Below are positions 47,003-55,238 of a stretch of DNA of 64,000 nt, in pieces. The notes beneath the pieces were generated by a model. The model made no database searches. It was not told the DNA's origin and saw nothing but the letters and a program-made list of their open reading frames with translations. Position numbers and translations under genes: made by a program. The stretch covers positions 62,001 through 126,000 of the forward strand of contig NZ_RCVZ01000005.1 in the NCBI RefSeq assembly GCF_003668575.1, read 5' to 3'. The stretch comes from Falsibacillus albus. Its GTDB lineage: Bacteria > Bacillota > Bacilli > Bacillales > DSM-25281. Each line of letters starts with the position of its first letter. Positions within the stretch are counted from its first letter, which is position 1.

Positions 47003-49054
47003 TCAGTCTAGCTTTTCTCCATTCAAAACGCCTGTCCTCTCCAAGTAAGCTCTTAAACTTTCATACTCGGATGACGTCCAAAATTCTTCTGAATCTATCA
47101 ACGTTTTTGCATCATTCCTGGCAATTTCCAGAGCTCGATAATCATGGATCATATCTGCCACCTTAAAATCAGGAAGCCCGCTTTGCTTTTTGCCAAAAAA
47201 GTCCCCTGGCCCTCTCAATTCAAGGTCTTTTTCACTAAGCACGAACCCATCATTTGTTTCGGTCATGATTTTCATCCGTTCTTTGCCGACTTCTGTTCTT
47301 GGGTCAGCGAGCAGGATGCAGTAGGACTGTTCGCTCCCCCTGCCGACACGCCCTCTCAACTGGTGCAGCTGCGCCAATCCGAACCGCTCTGCATCATATA
47401 TCATCATCATTGTTGCATTCGGGACATTGACGCCGACCTCGACAACTGTTGTAGAAACGAGCAGCTGGACAGCATTTTCGCTGAACTCCTTCATGACCAT
47501 TTCCTTTTCATCCGAGGAAAGGCGTCCATGCATGAGTCCAACTTTATATTTGCTTTGAAAGTGCTGGGAAAGCATATTATATACATCGATTGCATTTTGG
47601 ACGTCAAGCTTATCAGATTCTTCAATCAGTGGACAGATGACATAGGCTTGATGGCCATTTGCCAATTCTTTTTCGACAAACCCCAATACTCGGTCAAGCA
47701 TATCGTGCTTTGCCCAATAGGTTTCAATCGCCTTTCTTCCTGCAGGCATTTCATCTATGATCGAAACATCCATTTCCCCAAAGACAGTGATTGCCAATGT
47801 TCTCGGAATGGGGGTCGCCGTCATGAAAAGAACATCCGGATTTTCTCCTTTTTCCCTCAATACTCGCCTTTGCTCCACGCCGAACCGGTGCTGTTCATCG
47901 GTGATGACCAAACCGAGGTTGTCAAAAACCACTTCTTCTTGAATCAAGGCATGCGTACCGATCAAGACGTCAATCTCACCTGCTGCACAGCGCTCCAATA
48001 TTTCTCTGCGCTTCTTGCCTTTTACCGAACTCGTCAGCAAAGCGATTGTCAATCCTGATGGGGATAGAAGCTCAAATAGAGATTCTGCATGCTGCTCGGC
48101 TAAGATTTCCGTTGGGACCATCAAGGCACCTTGGAATCCCGCCGTAAAGGATGCAAACAAGCCGATTGCCGCTACAACTGTCTTGCCAGATCCGACATCC
48201 CCTTGAAGGAGCCTGTTCATTCTGTATGGGGATTTCATATCCTTGCATATTTCGTTCACAACCCTTTTTTGTGCGTTCGTCAACGGGAACGGCAAGCTCG
48301 ATATAAACTTTTTCAATCTCTTTATATCATAATTCTGGGATATACCGCTTGTCTGTTCACGTTCAAACTTCCTTAGGGCCTGCATTTTTAATTGAAAGTA
48401 CAGGAATTCTTCATACACAAAACGTCTTCTTGCTTGTTTCATATCTTCCTGTGAAGATGGAAAATGCATGGACTTCATTGCTAATAGCCGGTCTTGAAGC
48501 TTATACATGCTCTTGAGGCTTTCAGGAATGTTTTCTCTGATTTCATGACCGAATTCTTTTAGGGCCAAACCTATGAACTTCCTTAAAGCCTTGACACTAA
48601 TCGAACCTTTTGTTGAATAAACCGGTTCGAAATCCGTTTTTTTTATGTGAGGGCCGTTATGAAACTCCAATGCCGTAATCGTTTGTCTATGCTGATCCCA
48701 TTTTCCGGAAATCGTGACCGTTTCGTTGATCTCCATTTTGGATTTCAAATAAGGCTGGTTGAAAAATACGACCTTAATCAAATATCTCCCTGCCAGAATT
48801 CTTACAGTCAGCCTTGATTTTTTTCTTCCAAAATACATAAGAGAAGGCTCACTATGAACCTTCCCTTCAACAGTAACTCTTTCCTCATGCTGTGCATCGG
48901 CAAGGTCCTTTAGTCGGTAGTCTTCGTACCTATACGGAAAATAATCAAGGAGATCTTGAATCGTGAATATCCCCATGGCAGCAAGCGACTCTTCCGTTTC
49001 CTGGCCGATCCCCTTCAAAATTGAAACAGACGATTGTAACCCTTTGCTAGCCAC
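47003..49054 (-). CDS. recG: ATP-dependent DNA helicase RecG
   Basis: RecG remodels stalled replication forks and branched DNA. The 683 residues have the N-terminal wedge/OB domain (about 60-165), Walker A GDVGSGKTVVA, the DExH box DEQHRFGVEQRR, motif III TATPIPRTLA, and C-terminal helicase motifs STTVVEVGVNVPNA and QLRGRVGRG. It is complete. The start is the GTG at 49054, overlapping the sdaAA stop by 8 bp, without a clear ribosome site, so translation is probably coupled. Confidence 0.96.
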   Translation of the reverse strand: MASKGLQSSVSILKGIGQETEESLAAMGIFTIQDLLDYFPYRYEDYRLKDLADAQHEERVTVEGKVHSEPSLMYFGRKKSRLTVRILAGRYLIKVVFFNQPYLKSKMEINETVTISGKWDQHRQTITALEFHNGPHIKKTDFEPVYSTKGSISVKALRKFIGLALKEFGHEIRENIPESLKSMYKLQDRLLAMKSMHFPSSQEDMKQARRRFVYEEFLYFQLKMQALRKFEREQTSGISQNYDIKRLKKFISSLPFPLTNAQKRVVNEICKDMKSPYRMNRLLQGDVGSGKTVVAAIGLFASFTAGFQGALMVPTEILAEQHAESLFELLSPSGLTIALLTSSVKGKKRREILERCAAGEIDVLIGTHALIQEEVVFDNLGLVITDEQHRFGVEQRRVLREKGENPDVLFMTATPIPRTLAITVFGEMDVSIIDEMPAGRKAIETYWAKHDMLDRVLGFVEKELANGHQAYVICPLIEESDKLDVQNAIDVYNMLSQHFQSKYKVGLMHGRLSSDEKEMVMKEFSENAVQLLVSTTVVEVGVNVPNATMMMIYDAERFGLAQLHQLRGRVGRGSEQSYCILLADPRTEVGKERMKIMTETNDGFVLSEKDLELRGPGDFFGKKQSGLPDFKVADMIHDYRALEIARNDAKTLIDSEEFWTSSEYESLRAYLERTGVLNGEKLD

Positions 49055-49934
49055 GTTTATTCAGCGGTATTCCAAAGATCTTGGCTTCAAGTTCCCGACC
49101 GGTTGGAGTGGCCGCCAAACCTCCCTGTGCAGTTTCTTTCAGTGCTGTCGGCATCGATTGGCCGATCTTGAACATTGCATCAATGACTTCATCGCACGGT
49201 ATCCGGCTTGTGACCCCGGCAAGTGCCATATCGGCAGCCACCATCGCATTTGCTGCTCCCATCGCATTTCTTTTCACACAAGGGACTTCTACAAGACCTG
49301 CCACAGGATCGCAAACCAATCCGAGCATATTTTTGAGTGTTATTGCCATCGCCTCTGCAGACTGCGCAGGGGTTCCGCCTGCCATTTCAACGATGGCAGC
49401 AGCAGCCATCCCAGCCGCTGATCCAACCTCCGCCTGACATCCGCCTGCCGCTCCTGAAATAGAAGCATTATTGGCAACGACAAATCCGAAGGCGCCAGCA
49501 GCAAATAGAAAACGAATCATTTCTTCACGTGTTGGATTTAATTTCGCTTTTACCGCAAACAATGTACCAGGCACCACCCCTGCTGATCCTGCCGTTGGGG
49601 TGGCACATATCGTTCCCATCGCCGCATTTACTTCATTTGTCGCAACCGCTTTGCTGACAGCATCCAAAATCGTTTCACCAGAAAGGAATTGACCCTTTTC
49701 AATATATTTTTGAAGAAGGACCGCATCGCCGCCTGTCAAACCTGAATGAGACTTCACCCCTTGAATCCCACGCTCCACAGCCTGTTCCATCACTTCAAGG
49801 TTTCGATCCATGAAGGACATGATGTCCTCCCTCGTTTTTTGTTTTACTTCCATTTCTTGTTCAATCATGATTTCCGATACTTTTTTGTTTTGACTCTCGG
49901 CTAGTTCGACTAGCTCTGCAACATTTCGAAACAT
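49047..49934 (-). CDS. sdaAA: L-serine dehydratase, iron-sulfur-dependent, alpha subunit
   Basis: The enzyme deaminates L-serine to pyruvate. The product is 295 residues and contains the conserved cysteines expected to hold a 4Fe-4S cluster (GTICATPTAGS, GGCQAEVGSA, VCDPVAGLVEVPC), plus HSGLTGGDA. ATG 49934 lies nine bases after GGGAGG; a TTG at 49940 is too close. It pairs with sdaAB 46 bp upstream and overlaps recG downstream. Confidence 0.95.
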   Translation of the reverse strand: MFRNVAELVELAESQNKKVSEIMIEQEMEVKQKTREDIMSFMDRNLEVMEQAVERGIQGVKSHSGLTGGDAVLLQKYIEKGQFLSGETILDAVSKAVATNEVNAAMGTICATPTAGSAGVVPGTLFAVKAKLNPTREEMIRFLFAAGAFGFVVANNASISGAAGGCQAEVGSAAGMAAAAIVEMAGGTPAQSAEAMAITLKNMLGLVCDPVAGLVEVPCVKRNAMGAANAMVAADMALAGVTSRIPCDEVIDAMFKIGQSMPTALKETAQGGLAATPTGRELEAKIFGIPLNKRG

Positions 49935-49980
49935 ACACAATAACCTCCCTTGCGCTTTGTAAGCGCTGCCACAATCTTAA

Positions 49981-50643
49981 TTAATCAACGATTCTTGTTA
50001 CTTGAGTAATGTTTGGAAGTGATTTCAGTTCCTCGATAACGGCGTCGTCGATCATCGAGTCCACTTCAATCGTCATCAGTGCCATTTGGCCTTTTTCCTT
50101 TCGAGACACATCCATTTGACCGATGTTAAGTTCATATTTTGCCAATATATTGGAAACCGATGCAATCGCCCCAAAACGGTCATTATGGACGACCAGGATG
50201 GCAGGATGATGTCCTGAAAGCTTAAGTTGGAATCCATTGAGCTCGGTGATTTCAATTTTCCCGCCGCCGATGGATATACCAACAAGCTCCAATTCACCCA
50301 AATCGTCGCCCAATTTAATTCTTGCAGTATTTGGATGATCGCTGATTGCTTCTTCCTCACGAAATTTGATTTTCATCTTCTTTTCTTTCGCTATTTCCAA
50401 TGCATTGATGATCCGTTCATCAAAGGTATCGAAATCGAGCAGACCACCGACTAATGCTACATCCGTTCCGTGCCCTTTATATGTCTTGGCAAAAGACCCA
50501 TATAAGGAAATATCCGCCCATTTAGGCTCTCTTCCAAACAAGCTCCTGGCAACACGGCCAATCCTTGCCGCCCCTGCTGTATGTGAACTTGAAGGACCTA
50601 TCATTACAGGACCGATAATATCAAAAACACTTTTATATTTCAT
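49981..50643 (-). CDS. sdaAB: L-serine dehydratase, iron-sulfur-dependent, beta subunit
   Basis: This 220-residue subunit of serine dehydratase begins KSVFDIIGPVMIGPSSSHTAGAARIGRVAR, the SDH beta signature, and ends with an ACT domain (about 148-220, HPAILVVHNDRFGAIASVSNILAKYELNIGQMDV) that may sense serine. It is transcribed before sdaAA. The fakA terminator-like palindrome lies upstream, so a promoter in the short gap before it seems likely, although I cannot point to one. Confidence 0.95.
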   Translation of the reverse strand: MKYKSVFDIIGPVMIGPSSSHTAGAARIGRVARSLFGREPKWADISLYGSFAKTYKGHGTDVALVGGLLDFDTFDERIINALEIAKEKKMKIKFREEEAISDHPNTARIKLGDDLGELELVGISIGGGKIEITELNGFQLKLSGHHPAILVVHNDRFGAIASVSNILAKYELNIGQMDVSRKEKGQMALMTIEVDSMIDDAVIEELKSLPNITQVTRIVD

Positions 50644-50687
50644 CGCAATTCCCCCTTGATGACAGAAAAAAATAAAAACATGCCAAC

Positions 50688-50724
50688 ATACTAAATAGAA
50701 GGGGAGTTCCCTTCTATTTAGTAT
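50688..50724 (-). terminator. Perfect 16-bp inverted repeat, terminator-like, after fakA
   Basis: ATACTAAATAGAAGGG and its exact complement (50688-50703 and 50709-50724) enclose a 5-nt loop. On the minus strand a T-run (GTTTTTATTTTTTT) begins only about ten bases after the stem. It starts 9 bp after the fakA stop. Confidence 0.7.
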
Positions 50725-50733
50725 TATATCCTA

Positions 50734-52419
50734 TTATTCAATTGAAAAGATAAAGGAATATAACGGCTGCTTTCCATTATGAACCTCAATCTCCAAATCA
50801 TCAAATTTTGCCTCGATCATGGCAACCAGCTCGTCCACTTCGCCCTCTTCAACGTCTTCACCGAAAAGGATCGTGAGGATCTCGGAATCTTCATCAATCA
50901 TTTTTTCCAATAAATTGAACGCAGCCGGGATTTTTTCACGGTTTGTCCCGATGATTTTGCCATCCGCTATTTCCATATAATCATTCTTAGTGATCGCAAT
51001 GTTGTCAATCGTAGTATCACGAACAGCGTATGTGATCTGACCGGTTTTGACATGCTCCATCGCATCTACCATAGATTGTTTGTTATCTTCAAGGCTTCCT
51101 GAAGGGTTGAAGGCAAGCAATGCCGAAAGTCCCTGTGGAACAGTTTTGGATGGAACGACAACTACGTCGCACTCTGCCACTTCAGCAGCTTGATCTGCAG
51201 CCATGATGATATTTTTATTGTTTGGCAGGATGATGACTTTATTTGCATTTACACCTTTGATTGCCTTCAGGATATCTTCTGTGCTGGGATTCATCGTTTG
51301 TCCGCCTTCGATGACACCAGTGGCGCCGATGCTCTTGAACAATTCTGAGATCCCATCACCCATGGCAACTGTCACAATGCCATAATCCTGTTTCTCAAGG
51401 CTTTTCTTTTGGACATGTTCGGTCTGAAGCTTCGCATGGGTTTCCCCTACTATGCCGCTGTGCTGCTCACGCATATTCTCGATCTTGATTTTGATCAACG
51501 AACCATAGCGCTGACCATAGTCCAATACCTTTCCAGGTGTTTCTGAATGAATATGCACTTTAGCTAATTCGTCATCTGAGATAACGAGCAGGGAATCCCC
51601 AAATGCACTTAAATCATTTCTGAACTGCTCTTCCGAGAAAGGATTGCTTTTTGTTTTAGCCTCTTCAAATCGGACCATGAATTCCGTACAATACCCAAAT
51701 TCAATATCCTCGGTATTCATGAAACCTTGAACACTTTTGTGATGCTCCGCATTGACCAATTCATCCATTGAAGGCTGCGAAGATGGTACGTCTGGCAATT
51801 TTTCTCCCGTCAATTCGGCCAAAAAGCCCTCGTATACGCAAAGCAAACCTTGTCCACCACTGTCGACAACCCCTACTTCCTTTAATACCGGCAAGAGTTC
51901 AGGCGTACGGTTTAATGAAGCTTTTGCTTCCTTTACAACCTCTTTCATCAATTTGATGAGGTCTGTTTCCGTTTCAGCCGCTTTGACTGCTGCATTCGCT
52001 GCATCTTTTGCTACGGTGAGGATCGTTCCTTCAACAGGCTTCATGACTGCTTTATAAGCAGTATTCACACCCGCTTCCAAGGCATGTGCGAAATCCATGG
52101 AAGTGATGGTAGATTTACTTTCAATTTCCTTTGAGAAGCCCCTGAATAACTGGGATAGGATCACTCCCGAGTTCCCGCGTGCCCCCATCAATAATCCTTT
52201 TGCCAATGATGAAGCCACCTTGCCAATATGGGATTGAACATTATTCTGGACTTCCTTTGCCCCGGAAGTCATCGATAAATTCATGTTCGTTCCTGTGTCT
52301 CCATCTGGGACTGGAAAGACGTTAAGGGCATCAACCATATTAGCATTTGCGGCTAAGTTGTTGGCGCCTTGAACCACCATTTCTGCAAAACGCTTCCCAT
52401 CCAATACTGTAATCGACAC
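50734..52419 (-). CDS. fakA: Fatty acid kinase FakA (YloV)
   Basis: FakA phosphorylates fatty acids bound to FakB proteins, feeding exogenous fatty acids to PlsX/PlsY. The 561 residues have an N-terminal DhaL/DAK2 kinase domain with NVFPVPDGDTGTNM (33-46, metal and nucleotide binding), a middle linker domain and a C-terminal EDD/DegV-like region (VIILPNNKNIIMAADQ). The start codon is GTG at 52417-52419 behind TTGGAGG. It follows yloU at 17 bp, as in other Firmicutes, and belongs functionally with plsX further along. Confidence 0.95.
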   Translation of the reverse strand: MSITVLDGKRFAEMVVQGANNLAANANMVDALNVFPVPDGDTGTNMNLSMTSGAKEVQNNVQSHIGKVASSLAKGLLMGARGNSGVILSQLFRGFSKEIESKSTITSMDFAHALEAGVNTAYKAVMKPVEGTILTVAKDAANAAVKAAETETDLIKLMKEVVKEAKASLNRTPELLPVLKEVGVVDSGGQGLLCVYEGFLAELTGEKLPDVPSSQPSMDELVNAEHHKSVQGFMNTEDIEFGYCTEFMVRFEEAKTKSNPFSEEQFRNDLSAFGDSLLVISDDELAKVHIHSETPGKVLDYGQRYGSLIKIKIENMREQHSGIVGETHAKLQTEHVQKKSLEKQDYGIVTVAMGDGISELFKSIGATGVIEGGQTMNPSTEDILKAIKGVNANKVIILPNNKNIIMAADQAAEVAECDVVVVPSKTVPQGLSALLAFNPSGSLEDNKQSMVDAMEHVKTGQITYAVRDTTIDNIAITKNDYMEIADGKIIGTNREKIPAAFNLLEKMIDEDSEILTILFGEDVEEGEVDELVAMIEAKFDDLEIEVHNGKQPLYSFIFSIE

Positions 52420-52436
52420 GAATCTTTTCCTCCAAT

Positions 52437-52799
52437 CTATGAGTTCGTTACACGAACTCCCTGAACAAAAATATTTACTGACTCAACTGCTAACCCGACT
52501 GTTTTATTCAGCGTGTATTTTACTTTCGATTGCACATTATGAGCAACTTCCGAAACCTTGGTCCCATAGCTGACGATAATGTACATATCTATATGTACTT
52601 CATCTTGCTCCTGCCGAACGATCACGCCTCTTGTGAAATTTTCTTTGCGAAGAATATCGGTTAAGCCATCTTTGATTTGATTTTTAGATGCCATTCCGAC
52701 AATTCCATAACAATCGATTGCCGCCCCGCCGGCAATAGTAGCTATTACTTCATTTGAAATATCAATTTGTCCGAATTTCGTTTTTAATTCGATGGACAT
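52437..52799 (-). CDS. yloU: Asp23/Gls24 family protein YloU
   Basis: This 120-residue protein belongs to the Asp23/Gls24 envelope-stress family. Visible features are IDISNEVIATIAGGAAIDCYGIVGMAS, VHIDMYIIVSYGTKVSEVAHNVQSKVKYTLNKTVGL and VNIFVQGVRV. It has no membrane helix. The start at 52799 (MSIELKTKFG) follows AAAGGGGGAACGACTC and gives the B. subtilis length; the frame to 52856 is untranslated leader. It forms a two-gene unit with fakA. Confidence 0.94.
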   Translation of the reverse strand: MSIELKTKFGQIDISNEVIATIAGGAAIDCYGIVGMASKNQIKDGLTDILRKENFTRGVIVRQEQDEVHIDMYIIVSYGTKVSEVAHNVQSKVKYTLNKTVGLAVESVNIFVQGVRVTNS

Positions 52800-52888
52800 G
52801 AGTCGTTCCCCCTTTGGATTATACTCCTTGGATAATGACATTTTACTATATCTCAAACATTTTTAAAAGTAGAGCCTTGATGCACTCT

Positions 52889-52917
52889 ATCATTCCAGTA
52901 CTTCATGGGAATGTCAA
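52889..52917 (-). promoter_or_regulatory. Sigma-A promoter of yloU-fakA
   Basis: On the minus strand a perfect TTGACA (52912-52917) and AATGAT (52889-52894) are 17 bp apart. It is divergent from the rpmB promoter, about 40 bp away. Confidence 0.65.
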
Positions 52918-52949
52918 GGTAATTTTCTTGAAAGGTTATTATTGAAGTA

Positions 52950-52978
52950 TTGCATTCTCAAAGGTTGTGTGATAAATT
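52950..52978 (+). promoter_or_regulatory. Sigma-A promoter of rpmB
   Basis: TTGCAT (52950-52955) and TAAATT (52973-52978) are 17 bp apart on the plus strand, about 70 bp before the rpmB start. Confidence 0.65.
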
Positions 52979-53053
52979 ATTAAAGTATCTTTGAAGAAAT
53001 TGAAATGATGAAACGAACAAATATTTCATCTTCACAAGTGAGGAGGGAATTCA

Positions 53054-53242
53054 ATGCCAAAAAAATGCGTAGTAACTGGTCGTAAAGCTCGTTCAGGTAA
53101 TGCACGTTCACATGCTATGAACGCTACAAAACGTAGCTGGGGCGCTAACCTTCAAAAAGTTCGCATTCTTGTAGACGGAAAACCTAAGCGTGTATGGGTT
53201 TCTGCAAGAGCACTAAAATCAGGTAAAGTTGAACGCGTATAA
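53054..53242 (+). CDS. rpmB: 50S ribosomal protein L28
   Basis: L28 is a small protein near the E-site region of the 50S. The 62-residue product, [16 protein letters not shown] ... [17 protein letters not shown], is the standard Bacillus form with a single cysteine rather than the four-cysteine zinc form. A strong ribosome site (GAGGAGGGAATTCA) precedes the ATG. It is the only gene on the plus strand in this window and has its own promoter and terminator. Confidence 0.97.
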   Translation: MPKKCVVTGRKARSGNARSHAMNATKRSWGANLQKVRILVDGKPKRVWVSARALKSGKVERV

Positions 53243-53256
53243 TTGCGTATAAAAAT

Positions 53257-53290
53257 AAAGCATCCGGTAATGACGGATGCTTTATTTTTA
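53257..53290 (+). terminator. Rho-independent terminator after rpmB
   Basis: AAAGCATCCG and CGGATGCTTT form a perfect 10-bp stem with a 7-nt loop, followed by ATTTTTAT. An A-run on the other side lets it work in both directions. Confidence 0.92.
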
Positions 53291-53347
53291 TATTCGGGTG
53301 ATTTTTGCTTTTGTGTATACAATCAACTTCCACATGCACGGGCAACA

Positions 53348-53376
53348 CAAAAAGGCGCACCTGATCGGATGCACCT
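53348..53376 (-). terminator. Terminator after spoVM
   Basis: On the minus strand GGTGCA and TGCGCC plus an inner CC/GG form a hairpin with one bulge, followed by TTTTTGTG. It lies about 95 bp after the spoVM stop. Confidence 0.7.
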
Positions 53377-53469
53377 CATTGATCTTTATTTCACATTTAA
53401 ATCATTCCAAGGAAATTCGGAACCATGATTTCCCCGGCCTCTTTCCCCTTTGCAAGCCTTTTAACTATT

Positions 53470-53550
53470 TCAGCCTTTCTTAAAGGTCCCGAGCATGGCC
53501 CTGACTAAACCACCCAGTATTTTTGGCAATTTAATCGTATAAAATTTCAT
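53470..53550 (-). CDS. spoVM: Stage V sporulation protein SpoVM
   Basis: A 26-codon gene encodes MKFYTIKLPKILGGLVRAML followed by GTFKKG. It matches SpoVM of B. subtilis at nearly every position, including Pro9. SpoVM is an amphipathic peptide that recognises the convex forespore membrane and anchors SpoIVA for spore coat and cortex formation. GGAGGG lies seven bases upstream of the ATG. Position between thiN and rpmB is also as in B. subtilis. It is direct evidence for an endospore former. I could not identify a clear sigma-E promoter in the 100-bp gap to thiN. Confidence 0.95.
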   Translation of the reverse strand: MKFYTIKLPKILGGLVRAMLGTFKKG

Positions 53551-53652
53551 GATTGTCCCTCCCCATCCTTCTAAACCTCTACATTCAATTGTTATCCATA
53601 CATCTTATTCAAACCATGAAGATTTGTAAGCAGATTAATTCGGCAACGGAAG

Positions 53653-54300
53653 TCAGTCCCGACTTCTTACCATCATTAATATGCCTTCTGAAAACGAAAA
53701 AGTACCATGATTTTGTATAAGTTCATTACTAATACATAGTGTTGAGCCGCGAAAAATATGTCTATTACTTAAAGGATAGCGAAAGCCTTTCAAGGTTATG
53801 CCCTTTACCTCCGAGGTGATCGGGATATACGAAACATAGCTCATTCCATTGATTGCTTCCAAAGAATATTCACCTGCTGGATGCACTGATATGATGTTCT
53901 TTCTGTCGATCATTTCAATGGGGGAAGGCCAGGAAAGAAAAGGTTCTTTCGATAACAGCATCGCATTGGCCATATAATGGTCCAATCGCCCTCCAGTAGC
54001 GCCGAATATGTTGATCGAGCTGGGTTTTTGTTCAATGGCCCAATTAAGGGCAAGCTCCATATCCGTCTCGTCTTTTTCAGGGGTGAACACTTGGAATTGT
54101 TTTAAATTGGCTGCTTGAATGCTGTTCCATTCTTCTTCGGAAACAGAGTCAAAATCCCCGAATGCCCCATGTGGATGAATCCCTTTTGATAAAAGCCGAT
54201 AAACCCCATGATCCACTCCAATCCAATAAGTATCCTTATCACAGGCTTCCAGTGGGGGTATGAACTGTTCTGGACCACCTGCTAAAATATTGATTTTCAT
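53653..54300 (-). CDS. thiN: Thiamine pyrophosphokinase
   Basis: ThiN converts thiamine to thiamine pyrophosphate. The 215-residue product has the family motifs MKINILAGGPEQFIPP, WIGVDHGVYRLL, GDFDSVSEEEW, and TPEKDETDMELALNWA (metal and nucleotide binding), with GATGGRLDHYMAN and a C-terminal small beta domain (YVSYIPITSEVKGITLKGFRYPL). The ATG at 54300 is followed upstream by an intergenic stretch holding repeat copy B. It lies between rpe and spoVM, as in B. subtilis yloS. Confidence 0.95.
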   Translation of the reverse strand: MKINILAGGPEQFIPPLEACDKDTYWIGVDHGVYRLLSKGIHPHGAFGDFDSVSEEEWNSIQAANLKQFQVFTPEKDETDMELALNWAIEQKPSSINIFGATGGRLDHYMANAMLLSKEPFLSWPSPIEMIDRKNIISVHPAGEYSLEAINGMSYVSYIPITSEVKGITLKGFRYPLSNRHIFRGSTLCISNELIQNHGTFSFSEGILMMVRSRD

Positions 54301-54364
54301 TTTTTATGCTCACCTGCATTTCTTCTAAATAGGTAAGGCTGCTATTCTTCAAAAGTTGTGCAAG

Positions 54365-54444
54365 GTTGATTTCCCCTGAAGGTCGATTACCCAAGAGGCT
54401 GGCGGTGAGCCTTTCGGAGTCTAGCACCTTCCCCTCCAATCAAC
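54365..54444 (-). repeat. Degenerate intergenic repeat, copy B
   Basis: On the minus strand it opens GTTGATTGGAGGGGAAGG, continues TGCTAGACTCCG and AGGCTCACCGCC, and closes with GGGGAAATCAAC. The ends are inverted (GTTGATT and AATCAAC). It fits my recollection of a family of about 130 bp common in Bacillaceae intergenic regions. Confidence 0.7.
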
Positions 54445-54509
54445 ACCCATTGGTAATGATTATTTTAGAAAAACCTTTGAAAATTGCACCCATTGAGAAA
54501 TGAGCCTTA

Positions 54510-54584
54510 TGGAAAAAAGACTGCCGCATCAACATTAGCTTCCTTCATAGGAATACTAGATTGTGTTCTGCGCCAGCCTCTTTG
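54510..54584 (-). terminator. Compound terminator after rpe
   Basis: Outer arms AAAGAGGCTGGCGCA and TGCGGCAGTCTTT pair imperfectly; TTCCT and AGGAA form an inner hairpin (about 54540-54553). The minus strand continues in T's. It lies a few bases after the rpe stop. Confidence 0.6.
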
Positions 54585-54589
54585 TTTTC

Positions 54590-55237
54590 TTATATACCGG
54601 ATTTCAATTTTTCAATTGCCGATTTTCTGTCTTCATGATTATAAATGGCAGAACCCGCGACAAATACATCAGCACCTGCCTGTGCACAAAGTTTGATCGT
54701 TTCGGAGTTGACGCCTCCATCAACTTCGATTTCAACATTTAAATTTTTCTCCTTGACCAGTCGGCTCACTTTCTCTATTTTCGGAAGGACGGAATGAATG
54801 AACTTTTGCCCTCCGAAGCCCGGATTAACCGTCATGAGCAGCACCAAGTCAACATCCTCAATGACGTGTTCGATCATTTCAACCGGAGTTGCCGGATTCA
54901 ACACGACGCCTGCTTTGACGCCAAGGGATTTGATATGTTGAATGGTCCGATGCAGATGCTTGCAGGCTTCTGCATGGACGGAAATGTAATCGGCCCCTGC
55001 TTTGGCAAAGGCATCAAGAAATGCATCCGGGTTCTCGATCATGAGATGGACATCAAGCGGCAGCTTTGTGATCGGCCGGATTGCCTCCACAATCAATGGA
55101 CCAATGGTGATATTCGGTACAAAGTGGCCATCCATCACGTCGACGTGGATATAGTCTGCACCACCAAGTTCAACGTCCTTTATTTCTTCTCCCAATTTTG
55201 CAAAGTTTGCAGATAGGATCGATGGGGCAATTTTCAT
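54590..55237 (-). CDS. rpe: Ribulose-phosphate 3-epimerase
   Basis: Rpe interconverts ribulose 5-phosphate and xylulose 5-phosphate in the pentose phosphate pathway. The 215-residue TIM barrel has IHVDVMDGHFVPNITIGP (metal ligands), VHLMIENPD, MTVNPGFGGQKF and EVDGGVNSETI. All catalytic segments are present. It lies 1 bp after rsgA, so it is co-transcribed with prpC-prkC-rsgA, the common Firmicute arrangement. Confidence 0.96.
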   Translation of the reverse strand: MKIAPSILSANFAKLGEEIKDVELGGADYIHVDVMDGHFVPNITIGPLIVEAIRPITKLPLDVHLMIENPDAFLDAFAKAGADYISVHAEACKHLHRTIQHIKSLGVKAGVVLNPATPVEMIEHVIEDVDLVLLMTVNPGFGGQKFIHSVLPKIEKVSRLVKEKNLNVEIEVDGGVNSETIKLCAQAGADVFVAGSAIYNHEDRKSAIEKLKSGI

Positions 55238-55238
55238 A

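Noticed and set aside
47144-48058. Open frame of 304 codons on the plus strand
   Set aside because: It lies wholly antisense to recG, has no ribosome site and its translation is Cys/His/Phe-rich, like the complement of a helicase gene.
54239-54439. Open frame of 66 codons on the minus strand between thiN and rpe
   Set aside because: It overlaps the start of thiN and repeat copy B, and shows no family features.
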